A program made the position numbers and the translations under genes. 64,000 nucleotides of DNA, from NCBI GenBank assembly GCA_000773965.1, contig JRUP01000020.1:1-64000 (forward strand), read 5' to 3'. The notes beneath the pieces are model-generated. The model saw only the letters and a list, made by a program, of their open reading frames with translations, did no database searches and was not told the DNA's origin. This DNA is from Enterobacter cancerogenus. Its GTDB lineage: Bacteria > Pseudomonadota > Gammaproteobacteria > Enterobacterales > Enterobacteriaceae. Below, piece by piece: positions 44,504 to 52,947 of this stretch. Position 1 is the stretch's first letter. The number at the start of each line of letters is the position of its first letter.

Positions 44504-44832
44504 TGTCTTGTTAAGAAGAAAACGATCGGTAGCCGCTGCAAAAGCAGACTATTGATTCCCTGATAAAATCCGAATACTTCATCCCCGTACCGCGCCATCT
44601 CTGGCGCGGTACGCCTGCTAACATGGGCTGTTGCTGTCTATTGCTGAAATCTGGCAATAGATATCCGTTTTTCGCATTTGTGATCGCTGCACATCTTACT
44701 GAGAATGGCTGCGGGACGTTCAGAGGATGACAATTTCTTTCCGCCGTAAGGTGAGAAAGAAGAAAAATACATCGCTACCTCAACGCCTTTTCCCGACAGG
44801 GAAACATTTATATATATCAGGAGAAGGTTCCA
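44504..44832. other. Intergenic region between GH5 gene and ABC operon
   Basis: 329 bases without a gene. It holds the hairpin at 44588-44613 and the promoter region of the ABC operon; no other feature was recognised. Confidence 0.7.
44588..44613 (+). terminator. Hairpin after GH5 gene
   Basis: Perfect 11-bp stem GTACCGCGCCA TCTC TGGCGCGGTAC, 85 bases past the stop. No U-tract follows, so possibly a transcript-end protector or factor-dependent stop. Confidence 0.55.
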
Positions 44833-45729
44833 GTGAAACTCGCCAAAGGTATCACCTTGCTTGCACTTGCATTGAGTGCGCACACCGCGTTTGCCGCCGA
44901 TCAATCCGTCCCAACTGACAGCTCACTCCATGTTCAGGCCGATCCTGCGCTGAAAAGCCTGCTGCCGGCGGATGTGGTAAAGCGCGGCTACGTCGTGGCA
45001 GGAACCAACCCAAACACGCCGCCGACTACCTTCTATAAAGAAGACAACAAAACCCTGGCCGGACGTGAAATTGACGTGATGAACGCCGTGGGCGAACGCT
45101 TAGGGATCCAGGTCCAGTGGCGTGACACCGGCGGTTTCGACAACATCATTCCCGGCCTGAAAACCGGCCGTTACGATGTTGCGCTCTCGAACATTAATGC
45201 CACCGCGACCCGCGCCAAAATTATCGATTTCGTGAGCTATTACGATGCCAGCCTGTTGGGCATTATCTCGCGCAAAGATGCCAATGTGGCACCGTTCAAA
45301 ACCCTGGACGCCGTGTGCGGCCTGGAAGTTGGCGCAGGTTCAGGCACCACGCAGGTGACGCGTCTGGAAGAAGCCAGCAAAGCCTGTGAAGCAGCGGGTA
45401 AAAAACCGATAAAAGTATCCGTATTCCCGGATCGTCCAGCCGGTGTTCAGGCTGTCGTCAGCGGTCGCGTACCGATGTTCCTCGGCCCGTACGAAGGTCT
45501 GCTGTGGCAGGCGAAGGTGATTAAACCTATCACCCTGAGCGGCGAAATCACCGTGCATGACGCGCCCGTTTCTGTGGCATTCCCGAAAGATTCTGCGCTT
45601 GAGCCTGCGGTGCAAGCGGCGCTTAACTCGCTGATCAAAGATGGTAGCTACCAGAAGATCCTCGACAACTGGGGCATCGGTTTTGGCGCGGTTAAAGAAT
45701 CCAAACGTAACCAGGAAATCTTTCAATGA
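44833..45729 (+). CDS. Amino-acid-type ABC substrate-binding protein
   Basis: 298 residues from a GTG at 44833 with AGGAGAAGG before it. Signal peptide MKLAKGITLLALALSAHTAFAA. Family 3 binding domain: VVAGTNPNTPPTTFYKEDNKTLAGREIDVMNAVGERLGIQVQW, NIIPGLKTGRYDVALSNINATATRAKIIDFVSYY, AGSGTTQVTRLEEASKACE and ALNSLIKDGSYQKILDNWGI. Captures a small amino-acid-like solute in the periplasm. Stop overlaps the permease start by 4 bases. The downstream molybdoenzyme suggests a sulfur-containing solute; inference. Confidence 0.85.
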   Translation: MKLAKGITLLALALSAHTAFAADQSVPTDSSLHVQADPALKSLLPADVVKRGYVVAGTNPNTPPTTFYKEDNKTLAGREIDVMNAVGERLGIQVQWRDTGGFDNIIPGLKTGRYDVALSNINATATRAKIIDFVSYYDASLLGIISRKDANVAPFKTLDAVCGLEVGAGSGTTQVTRLEEASKACEAAGKKPIKVSVFPDRPAGVQAVVSGRVPMFLGPYEGLLWQAKVIKPITLSGEITVHDAPVSVAFPKDSALEPAVQAALNSLIKDGSYQKILDNWGIGFGAVKESKRNQEIFQ

Positions 45730-46649
45730 GTGATGTACGTGACCACACCGATGATTTGAAAATTGTCGGCAAACGTTACTACGGACGCTGGCTGAGCGCG
45801 CTGGTGGTGCTGTTGTGCGTCGTGGCAATGGCGCACTCGATGATTAACAATCCACGCTTCGAATGGAGCGTGATTGCGGAAAACTTCACCGGAGAATCGA
45901 TCCTGCAGGGCGTATTAATGACGCTGCAACTGACGGCGATTTCGGTGGTGCTGGGCTTTGCTTTTGGTACGGTGCTGGCGCTGATGCGCCTCTCATCCAA
46001 CCCCGTGCTGGTGGGTGTGAGTTGGTTCTACACCTGGTTTTTCCGGGGTGTGCCGATGCTGGTGCAGCTGTTCCTGTGGTACAACATTGCCGCGCTCTAT
46101 CCAACGATTTCACTCTCTATTCCCGGATTGGGCGAGCTGTGGAGTACCCAGTCTAATGCGTTGGTGAGTCCATTCAGTGCGGCAGTGATCGCGCTGGTGA
46201 TGCATCAATCTGCCTATGCCGCAGAAATTGTGCGTGCCGGTATCCAAAGCGTAGGAAACGGACAACTGGAAGCCGCACGTGCGCTGGGTTACCGCCCCGC
46301 ACAGATTTTCCGACACACGGTGTTGCCACAGGCGATGCGCGCCATCATGCCACCTGCCGGTAATGAAATTATCGGTCAGTTGAAAACCACTGCCGTCGTG
46401 TCAGTCATTTCGCTGCAAGACGTGTTGTTCTCCGCGCAGATCATCTATCAGCGTACCTATGAAGTGATTCCACTGCTGCTGGTGGCGACGCTGTGGTATC
46501 TGCTGATGACCTCGGTACTGTCGATTGGTCAGTTCTATGTTGAACGCTATTTTGGTCGTGGCGTTACGCGCCGTGAAAAACGCAGCCTGTTTAAATCCTT
46601 GCCGGGCTTTAGCGCGCAAAAACCTGAAAGGAGCGTAAGCAATGGCTGA
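45726..46649 (+). CDS. Amino-acid ABC permease
   Basis: 307 residues. HisMQ-type permease: ILQGVLMTLQLTAISVVLGFAFGTVLALMRLSSNPVL, FFRGVPMLVQLFLWYN, QSAYAAEIVRAGIQSVGNGQLEAARALGYRPAQIFRHTVLPQAMRAIMPPAGNEIIGQLKTTAVVSVIS (the EAA coupling loop) and about five hydrophobic segments. A hydrophilic N-terminal stretch of 25 residues precedes the first segment. Overlaps its neighbours by 4 and 8 bases. Confidence 0.86.
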   Translation: MSDVRDHTDDLKIVGKRYYGRWLSALVVLLCVVAMAHSMINNPRFEWSVIAENFTGESILQGVLMTLQLTAISVVLGFAFGTVLALMRLSSNPVLVGVSWFYTWFFRGVPMLVQLFLWYNIAALYPTISLSIPGLGELWSTQSNALVSPFSAAVIALVMHQSAYAAEIVRAGIQSVGNGQLEAARALGYRPAQIFRHTVLPQAMRAIMPPAGNEIIGQLKTTAVVSVISLQDVLFSAQIIYQRTYEVIPLLLVATLWYLLMTSVLSIGQFYVERYFGRGVTRREKRSLFKSLPGFSAQKPERSVSNG

Positions 46650-47403
46650 AGCGATCGCCTTACGTAAAGTCACTAAACGCTTCTCTGGCGTCACGATTCT
46701 GGACGAAGTGAATCTGGATATTCCCGCCGGTTCTGTCACGGTCATTCTTGGGCCTTCTGGTTCGGGGAAATCCACCTTGCTGCGCTGCATTAACCACCTG
46801 GAAAAGCTGGATGGCGGCACCATTCGGATTGGTGGCGAAATCATTGGCTACAAGCAGAAAGGCCAGGCGCTGCATGAGTTAAGCAGCAGTGAGATTGCGC
46901 GTCAGCGTGCGCAAATTGGCATGGTGTTCCAGCAGTTCAACCTGTTCCCGCATCGCACGGTGTTACAGAACATCGTTGATGCACCGATGCGCGTGAAAAA
47001 GCAGAACCGCCAACAGGCGACCAGCAAAGCGCTGTCACTGCTTAAGCAGGTGGGGCTGGCAGGGCGCGAAGAGGAGTGGCCGCAGAATCTTTCCGGCGGA
47101 CAGCAACAGCGTGTGGCCATTGCGCGCGCGCTGGCGATGGACCCGGGTGTGATGCTGTTCGATGAGCCGACCTCAGCACTGGATCCAGAACTGGTGGGCG
47201 AAGTGTTGCAGGTGATTAAGCAACTTGCGCACTCCGGCATCACCATGGTGATTGTCACCCACGAGATTGGTTTTGCGCGCGAGGTTGCCGACAACATTGT
47301 CTTTATGGAAGACGGCAAAATCGTGGCGGCCGGACCGACTCGGCAAGTCCTCGACGACCCGAAAAACGGGCGCGTAAGAAACTTTATTGCAACGGTGCTT
47401 TAA
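46642..47403 (+). CDS. Amino-acid ABC transporter ATPase
   Basis: 253 residues. Walker A GPSGSGKST at 35-43, Q-loop GMVFQQFNLFPHRTVLQNI, signature LSGGQQQRVAIARALAMDP, Walker B VMLFDEPTSALDPELVGEVL and H-loop VIVTHEIGFAREVA. Polar-amino-acid importer class. Its last codons form the 5' arm of a terminator that includes the stop codon. Confidence 0.88.
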   Translation: MAEAIALRKVTKRFSGVTILDEVNLDIPAGSVTVILGPSGSGKSTLLRCINHLEKLDGGTIRIGGEIIGYKQKGQALHELSSSEIARQRAQIGMVFQQFNLFPHRTVLQNIVDAPMRVKKQNRQQATSKALSLLKQVGLAGREEEWPQNLSGGQQQRVAIARALAMDPGVMLFDEPTSALDPELVGEVLQVIKQLAHSGITMVIVTHEIGFAREVADNIVFMEDGKIVAAGPTRQVLDDPKNGRVRNFIATVL

Positions 47404-47420
47404 GCACCGTTTTTCATTTT
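47392..47420 (+). terminator. Terminator overlapping the ATPase stop codon
   Basis: ACGGTGC TTTAA GCACCGT then TTTTTCATTTTT. The stop TAA (47401-47403) is inside the loop, so translating ribosomes would cover the 5' arm. It separates the ABC genes from the molybdoenzyme 19 bases further on and could favour partial read-through. Confidence 0.75.
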
Positions 47421-47438
47421 TGACAGCCAGGAACAGTG

Positions 47439-49724
47439 ATGACGCAAAAACCGGTAATGCACAGCGCCCACTGGGGCGCTTTTCATGCCCAGCAATCGGG
47501 CGACCAGCTCACTATCGAACCCTTTAAAGGCGATCCCGATCCCAGCCCGCTGCTGCAAAATTTCCGCACCGCTTTAAATCATCCGGCACGCGTCTCGCGC
47601 CCGATGGTGCGTCGTGGCTGGCTGGAAGAGGGCCCCGGCCCCGATCAGCGCCGGGGCAATGACGAATACGTTGCGGTTAGCTGGGAGCAGGCTTACGAAT
47701 TAGTGGCGCGTGAATTGAAGCGCGTGGGCGATACTTATGGCCCAGAGGGCATTTTTGGCGGTTCTTATGGCTGGTCGAGCGCCGGCCGTTTTCATCACGC
47801 ACAGAGCCAGGTGCACCGTTTTCTCAATACCACGCTGGGCGGTTACGTACGTTCGGTAAACAGCTACAGTTCCGGCTCTGCTTCGGTGCTGCTGCCACAT
47901 ATCGTCGGCGACATGAATGAGATTGCGCGGCGCGGCGTGAGCTGGGAAGAGATTGCTCAGCACAGTGAAATCGTCATCGCCTTTGGCGGCCTGGCGCTGA
48001 AAAACTCGCAGGTGGCGAGCGGTGGATTAAGTGAACACACCGAGCGCGGTTTTATGCAGCAGGCTGCACAACGCGGCACACGTTTTATCTCAGTAAGCCC
48101 ATTGAAAAGCGATCTACCCGACGAAGCCAAAGGGGAGTGGCTGGCCTTGCGTCCAGGCACCGATGCCGCCTTTATTCTCGGTGTTCTGTCCGTATTGATT
48201 GAAGAACAGCTAACGGATGAAGCCTTCCTCAGTCGCTATACCGTGGGTTGGCCAGAAATGGTTGCCTATATCCGTGGTGAAGAAGATGGCACGCGACGCG
48301 ATGCCGCCTGGGCCGCGGAGATCTGCGGTGTCAGCGCGGCCTTTATCGCTGATTTTGCCTGCCAGTTACCCGGTAAACGCGTGCTGGTGACCGTTGCACA
48401 TGCGCTGCAACGTTCAGAACACGGTGAACAACCCGTGTGGCTTGGGCTGGTGCTGGCCGCGGCGCTGGGCCAACCGGGTTTACCGGGCGGCGGTTTCACC
48501 TATGCGCTGGGCGCATTGGGTCACTACGGTAAGCATCACAACCTGGTAAGTTTCCCGGCTTTGCCGCAGGGCAAAAATGGCATCGATCGTCTGATCCCGG
48601 TGGCGCGCATCTCAGACATGTTGCTCAATCCTGGTAAGCAGTTTGACTACAATGGCCGCCGCTTAACCTATCCGCATATTCGTTTAGCCTACTGGGCGGG
48701 CGGTAATCCATTCCATCACCATCAGGATCTGGCGCGTCTCCGACAGGCATTTTGCCAGCTGGATACGCTGATTGTGCATGAGATTGCGTGGACGGCCAGT
48801 GCGCGCCATGCCGATATCGTATTACCCGCCACCATGACGTTAGAGCGCGAGGATGTGGGTGGGGCGCCGACCGATCGCCATTTGTTTGCCATGCAGCCGG
48901 TCGCGCAACCGCACGGCGAAGCCAAAGACGATTACACCATTTTTGCCGAGCTGGCACGCAGGCTGGGATACGAAGAGGCGTTTACCGAAGGTCGCGATAC
49001 GCGTGGCTGGTTGAAACATCATTACGTACAGTTGCAGCAAAAGCTGGCAACGCATCAGGTCGAGATCCCCGATTTTGAACAGTTCTGGCAGCAGGGCGTG
49101 CTGGAATTGCCGCAGCTCAAAGACGGTGGACGGATGATGAACGCCTTTCGTGCCGATCCGGATGCTTCACCACTGCCAACACCGAGCGGAAAAATCGAAA
49201 TCTATTCGGCGACGATTGCCAGCTTCGATTATGAAAACTGTCCGGGACATCCAGTTTGGCGAGAGCCGCAGCAAAAGCCCGATGCCGACCATCCGTTCTG
49301 GCTCATTGCCAATCAGCCCGCGACGCGTCTGCACAGTCAGTTGGATTTTGGTGATTACAGCCTGAGCGGCAAACGCGATGGGCGTGAGGTTTGCAGCCTG
49401 AATTCGGATGATGCGGCATCTTTGGGTATTCAAAACGGCGAGATTATTGAGCTTTATAACCAGCGTGGTCACGTACTCGCCAGCGCGCGCGTGACCGACA
49501 CGGTGATGCCGGGCGTGGTGCAGTTGCCAACGGGTGCCTGGTACGATCCGGTGGATCCCACCGCGCTGCGGCCGTTATGTCGCCATGGTAATCCCAATGT
49601 ATTGACGCTGGATATTGGCACATCGTCGCTGACGCAGGGTTGCAGTGGACAGATCACGGTGGTGCAGGTGCGAAAATACACCGGGGAGCTAACGCCGGTG
49701 CAGGCATTTATCCCACCGCAATAA
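47439..49724 (+). CDS. Cytoplasmic molybdopterin oxidoreductase (BisC/TorZ-like)
   Basis: 761 residues from the ATG at 47439, with CAGGA upstream; a GTG one codon earlier is possible. DMSO-reductase family type III: no N-terminal Fe-S Cys motif; YGWSSAGRFHHAQSQ holds the likely Mo-ligand Ser at 113/114; later SARHADIVLPATMTLEREDVGG and QLPTGAWYDPVDPTALRPLCRHGNPNVLTLDIGTSSLTQGCSGQ. No Tat signal peptide, so it works in the cytoplasm like BisC, which reduces biotin or methionine sulfoxide. It follows the amino-acid-type ABC operon. Confidence 0.84.
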   Translation: MTQKPVMHSAHWGAFHAQQSGDQLTIEPFKGDPDPSPLLQNFRTALNHPARVSRPMVRRGWLEEGPGPDQRRGNDEYVAVSWEQAYELVARELKRVGDTYGPEGIFGGSYGWSSAGRFHHAQSQVHRFLNTTLGGYVRSVNSYSSGSASVLLPHIVGDMNEIARRGVSWEEIAQHSEIVIAFGGLALKNSQVASGGLSEHTERGFMQQAAQRGTRFISVSPLKSDLPDEAKGEWLALRPGTDAAFILGVLSVLIEEQLTDEAFLSRYTVGWPEMVAYIRGEEDGTRRDAAWAAEICGVSAAFIADFACQLPGKRVLVTVAHALQRSEHGEQPVWLGLVLAAALGQPGLPGGGFTYALGALGHYGKHHNLVSFPALPQGKNGIDRLIPVARISDMLLNPGKQFDYNGRRLTYPHIRLAYWAGGNPFHHHQDLARLRQAFCQLDTLIVHEIAWTASARHADIVLPATMTLEREDVGGAPTDRHLFAMQPVAQPHGEAKDDYTIFAELARRLGYEEAFTEGRDTRGWLKHHYVQLQQKLATHQVEIPDFEQFWQQGVLELPQLKDGGRMMNAFRADPDASPLPTPSGKIEIYSATIASFDYENCPGHPVWREPQQKPDADHPFWLIANQPATRLHSQLDFGDYSLSGKRDGREVCSLNSDDAASLGIQNGEIIELYNQRGHVLASARVTDTVMPGVVQLPTGAWYDPVDPTALRPLCRHGNPNVLTLDIGTSSLTQGCSGQITVVQVRKYTGELTPVQAFIPPQ

Positions 49725-49729
49725 ACAAT

Positions 49730-49751
49730 AAAGCGGGCTTGTGCCCGCTTT
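49730..49751. terminator. Bidirectional terminator
   Basis: Perfect 9-bp stem AAAGCGGGC TTGT GCCCGCTTT between the convergent molybdoenzyme and VOC genes; A/T edges serve both strands. Confidence 0.75.
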
Positions 49752-49753
49752 AG

Positions 49754-50137
49754 TTACTCTTCTGGCTGCAACCACATCACACGCAGGCGATGTCCATCAG
49801 GATCGATGGCGGTAAAGGTGTAGCCAAAATCCATCTCGGCGGGAGACTGAATGATAGTGATCTCCCGGAAAGCACCCCATTCGTTGTAAAGGAAATCCAC
49901 GTCCGCTTTGTGCTGCACTTTGAAGGTGATTTCACCGTTAACCGAAAACTGTTGCGTATCCACTGGCGGTTGAACGGTATATTTCGACCACAAACCCAGT
50001 TTGAATCCGTTCTCAAAAACAAACATCGCAAAAGTGGGCGTGACATTAATCGGCTTGATATCAAACAGCGATGCATAAAAGTCGGCACTCTTCACAACGT
50101 TGGGGACGTAAAGAATGGTCATATCAGCAGTGAACAT
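49754..50137 (-). CDS. VOC-family protein (glyoxalase/bleomycin resistance fold)
   Basis: 127 residues. Single VOC module pair: TILYVPNVVKSADFYASLFDIKPINVTPTFAMFVFENGFKLGLWS and VDFLYNEWGAFREITIIQSPAEMDFGYTFTAIDPDGHRLRVMWLQPEE. DPDGHRLRVM is the usual family ending. Metal-binding His/Glu are only partly present. May bind or modify a small toxic compound; substrate unknown. Single-gene unit. Confidence 0.8.
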   Translation of the reverse strand: MFTADMTILYVPNVVKSADFYASLFDIKPINVTPTFAMFVFENGFKLGLWSKYTVQPPVDTQQFSVNGEITFKVQHKADVDFLYNEWGAFREITIIQSPAEMDFGYTFTAIDPDGHRLRVMWLQPEE

Positions 50138-50448
50138 GGTTTTTTCTCCTTGTGTGTTTACCGCTGTAGAGTACGAGAGGGCTGTGACAGAAACTGTCAG
50201 GAGTCGAAACCATGGGCATATTTTTATCCTCTCACCCGCTAAGCGAAGTTGAGTGATAGCGGGGTAGACCCAGGAATGATTGATGACGGCAATGTCCGTA
50301 GATCTTATTTAAGACCAGTGAACGCAGATGCCTGCAATTGGTGAGTGATTTAATTTGATCAAAAAGCCCCAGTTCTCTGGGGCAAGTTTTGCTGGTATAC
50401 GAGAAGACGAACGTCCTTGTTCACTGGAAATTTTACACAACAAACATC
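50138..50448. other. Intergenic region between VOC and AriR-like genes
   Basis: 311 bases. Contains the hairpin at 50366-50383 that ends the AriR-like transcript, and the promoter side of the VOC gene. Nothing else recognised. Confidence 0.6.
50361..50383 (-). terminator. Terminator of the AriR-like gene
   Basis: GCCCCAG TTCT CTGGGGC with five A immediately to its left, giving a U-tract on the minus strand. Confidence 0.75.
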
Positions 50449-50706
50449 TCAGGATTGAGTGTCATTCTGAGTACTCAAAACAACCATCTCCAGTGCATTT
50501 CGATAAATATTCTGCACAGCTTCATTGTGTTCTGTTTCAAGTCTCAGAATAAGAGCAAGGATAATATCCTTATCAGTAATGCGTTTTTTTCTGGAGGTGA
50601 GTTCCAGGCGAACCTCATGTAAAACAGCAAGTTCGGTTGGATGTTGCCCGCTGTTTACATTGGTGTTTTCAAAAGGCTGAGACTCACGGGTCGCAGATAT
50701 TTCCAT
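50449..50706 (-). CDS. AriR/YmgB-family biofilm and acid-response regulator
   Basis: 85 residues. The C-terminal 45 residues, RKKRITDKDIILALILRLETEHNEAVQNIYRNALEMVVLSTQND, align by eye with E. coli AriR/YmgB ([34 protein letters not shown]). AriR is a small dimeric DNA-associated protein that affects biofilm and acid resistance. It is AT-rich and near the fimbrial island. Another member of the Ymg/Bss connector family is possible. Confidence 0.72.
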   Translation of the reverse strand: MEISATRESQPFENTNVNSGQHPTELAVLHEVRLELTSRKKRITDKDIILALILRLETEHNEAVQNIYRNALEMVVLSTQNDTQS

Positions 50707-51176
50707 AAAGCCTCATGCTGTGAATAATAAGAAATAAAATTTAGAACCGCCCGAAACGGCGGGCGAGAACATCCCACGGTTAAAAATAACCTCTGTATGT
50801 GGAAATCCAATAAACACTTACAGAGGCGATGCAATGCATCATTCGTTACGAGCGATTTATATCGCACAACAAACTTATACAAGTTTTTTAAACTTGTACA
50901 ACGATAAATCATAAGTCCAGAGTGGTACGAGGTGTATTTTGTTTGCATTTTAATGTCTAATGAAGTTTTATTAATCATTTATGGTGATAATGAAGGATTA
51001 ATCTCATTTTGTGCTGATTTATTTGATGGATTAGAAAGTAAAAATAATGTTTTTTGTGAGTGGTTAATTTTCATGCTGCTCAGTCCAGGGTTGTACAATT
51101 TGGCTTAATTCGAGATTGACCTGGAAGTTCGTGTGTTCATCCAACTCAGGTTCTGCTGAAAATCATCGCTAAAGAC
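50707..51176. other. AT-rich intergenic region
   Basis: 470 bases without a convincing gene. Holds the promoter side of the AriR-like gene and small hairpins (CAAGTTT TTT AAACTTG near 50879). Codon patterns do not support any open frame here. Confidence 0.5.
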
Positions 51177-51578
51177 ATGCTGAAGATATTTATTTTCATG
51201 TTGGCCTTTCAAATCACCCAAAAAGAGCTACAACTTAATTTCAGAAAAATAATTGTTGAGGTGCGTTTGAACGCATTGGATTTGGATGTTGAGTTTTATG
51301 CGGTCCAGTTGAGAAAACTGGCGGCTTTTCACCAGTCAGGAAAAAGTCTTACTGAAGTAAAAATGCAGGTTGATGCAACTATTCAGCATATGAAAGAGAG
51401 TCTGGGCAAAGATAAGACACAGCAGGTCGTGAAATGGGATGAGCTACTCACGGCTCTGGAAAAGTTCAATAGAAACACCGCCCATCCTATGTGGATGGTA
51501 GTGATTAAGCACGCTAAACACCGTATCAAAAGCCGCATACAGACAGCGGTTTATTGCAGACAGCATTTTAATCGCTGA
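51177..51578 (+). CDS. Hypothetical protein, 133 aa
   Basis: Open frame of 133 residues with no recognised family. The central part is predicted strongly helical and charged (LTEVKMQVDATIQHMKESLGKDKTQQVVKWDELLTALEKFNRNT), the N-terminus is hydrophobic (MLKIFIFMLAFQI) and the end is basic. No good ribosome site precedes the ATG, so the true start may be internal. A strong terminator follows at 51663, which supports a real transcript. Base composition is accessory-like. Confidence 0.4.
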   Translation: MLKIFIFMLAFQITQKELQLNFRKIIVEVRLNALDLDVEFYAVQLRKLAAFHQSGKSLTEVKMQVDATIQHMKESLGKDKTQQVVKWDELLTALEKFNRNTAHPMWMVVIKHAKHRIKSRIQTAVYCRQHFNR

Positions 51579-51931
51579 GTACGACTGATGAGTAGGGTTG
51601 AACTCACCGTTCTGGCGACCATCTGTGCTATCTACTAAAACTCCCCCTGAGCTTAAAAGTGGAAGCTGTGCCTGACAGGGCGCAGCTTTTTTCCGCCTGT
51701 AATGCTGCGCAACGGTCTGTAATGGCAGCAATCTCTAATTTATCTAACCTCTGAATAGCGTCTTGAAGGAAATCAGTGTAGGTGAGATTTTTCTGATGGA
51801 AGGTAAGGGGATTTCGACCTTCTGCAGTACCGCCTGGTGTATTGCGTGAACTTTTAGTCGCACTCGCGCTCAATATCCTGATAATGCACGCAGGATTTAT
51901 TTTTATTGAACGCTGTAAATGGAGAGATGAA
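51579..51931. other. Region between hypothetical gene and 74-aa gene
   Basis: 353 bases. Holds the terminator at 51663-51692 and the promoter region of the 74-residue gene. A minus-strand frame (51628-51939) encodes TDFLQDAIQRLDKLEIAAIT, which looks protein-like but runs through the terminator; possible remnant only. Confidence 0.4.
51663..51692 (+). terminator. Rho-independent terminator
   Basis: AAGCTGTGCC TGACAG GGCGCAGCTT stem (one G-T pair) followed by TTTTTT. Confidence 0.8.
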
Positions 51932-52156
51932 ATGGTCAATGACTACTTTGCACCACCCCCAATGGGTATGACGCCGGAACAACACAAGCGGACCATCGCT
52001 GTGGCGGCCGCTTTAGCTGTGGCGAAGGAATCCGTCAGTGCCTCAACCTCCGCCAGCGGTTCAAAAGCGTCATGGGATCTTCAGGCGGTTGCCAATGAGA
52101 TCTCCAATCTGGCGGATGCGATTCAGGACGCATTGGAACCCGACGAAGAAATTTAA
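51932..52156 (+). CDS. Small conserved protein, 74 aa (intact copy)
   Basis: Start ATG at 51932 after GGAGAG. The product begins MVNDYFAPPPMGMTPEQHKR, has an alanine-rich helix and a low-complexity SASTSASGSKAS stretch, and ends WDLQAVANEISNLADAIQDA plus an acidic tail. No family recognised. Its 3' end (52053-52156) forms one of two direct repeats; a headless second copy lies at 61505-61669 beyond the fimbrial block. Followed by its own terminator hairpin. A small cytosolic protein, function unknown. Confidence 0.65.
   Translation: MVNDYFAPPPMGMTPEQHKRTIAVAAALAVAKESVSASTSASGSKASWDLQAVANEISNLADAIQDALEPDEEI
52053..52156 (+). repeat. 104-bp direct repeat, left copy
   Basis: Matches 61566-61669 at 88 of 104 bases by hand count, same orientation and same reading frame. 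Both copies end at a stop codon and are followed by a GACGGC / GCCGTC hairpin. Confidence 0.85.
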
Positions 52157-52167
52157 CCACATCCTAA

Positions 52168-52189
52168 AAGACGGCTCTATTGCCGTCTT
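52168..52189 (+). terminator. Terminator of the 74-aa gene
   Basis: AAGACGGC TCTATT GCCGTCTT stem 11 bases past the stop. A like hairpin follows the second gene copy. Confidence 0.7.
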
Positions 52190-52436
52190 ATCGTTCTTGA
52201 CAGAGTTAATGTCGGCACCATCCGTTTTTTGTACCAATTTCGATGTTGGTGTATGGCGCCTATATGTCCCTAATCTCCCCCATATGTATATACCCGTCCA
52301 AAAGTCAGTTCATGTTTAGTATTGTTGGTGGTTTCTTATCATGAAAACTGGCTTGTCCATGGTGCTAATGACAGCCATATCGATACCTTTTGGATAATTT
52401 AAAAAGTCGCTCTCCTCTATCGAGGCTGCTTTCGGC

Positions 52437-52463
52437 CTAATTCATCCCCTGGTGATGAATTAG
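52437..52463. repeat. Inverted repeat upstream of fimbrial operon
   Basis: CTAATTCATC CCCTGGT GATGAATTAG, perfect 10-bp arms. No U-tract follows; may be an operator or a transcript hairpin. Confidence 0.45.
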
Positions 52464-52698
52464 TCTACTCCCATCATTGATGCCCATTCACTCGGAATGT
52501 TCTGCGTTGGATGATTAAATCAAAGATTGAATCATGCTGATGATCTATAAATAACCCACAATATACAGAATAAAAATCTATTAATGTTTAATTTTTGGTG
52601 TAAAAATCTAAAATTAATTATTAACGCAGCTCATAAATCCAATAAAAATTAATATGTGGTGGGTGTGATTTGTATTGTCATAATAGGGTAACTTAATA

Positions 52699-52726
52699 TT
52701 TACGCCATCCAACGATTGCTTATAAT
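52699..52726 (+). promoter_or_regulatory. Probable sigma-70 promoter of fimbrial operon
   Basis: -35 TTTACG (52699-52704) and perfect -10 TATAAT (52721-52726) with a 16-base spacer, giving an untranslated leader of about 215 bases before the major subunit. Confidence 0.4.
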
Positions 52727-52947
52727 TATTTCAGTCAACAGGGAGCGTTGACGAAAGAATTAGCAGGGATGGCAGAAGTAACTTGAATGTCCCTTTACTT
52801 AAATGCCCCCGTTATTAGCGGGCCTGGAAAGATATTCCACTTTTTAGGCTAATTATTTGCCATGGTTTGGCGTGCAGACTATTTAGTGCGCTATGGGTGA
52901 ATGGACGATTGTTAATTAATTTTACTCTCAATACACAGGATCAAAAA

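Larger units (their letters stand above)
52190..52947. other. Long upstream region of the fimbrial operon
   Basis: 758 bases without a convincing gene, AT-rich in its second half. It holds a perfect 10-bp inverted repeat (52437-52463) and a probable sigma-70 promoter (52699-52726). Such long leaders are common before phase-variable or strongly regulated fimbriae, but no pair of invertible-element repeats was found. Confidence 0.6.

Noticed and set aside
50655..50978. 107-residue minus-strand frame upstream of the AriR-like gene
   Set aside because: It overlaps the AriR-like coding region out of phase and has low-complexity, Cys-poor text without family features.
51628..51939. 103-residue minus-strand frame with helical text TDFLQDAIQRLDKLEIAAIT
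   Set aside because: It spans a strong plus-strand terminator and the promoter of the 74-residue gene, and has no recognised family. At most a remnant.
52190..52947. Invertible fimbrial switch like fimS
   Set aside because: No pair of matching inverted repeats at suitable distance and no FimB/E-type recombinase gene in the window.
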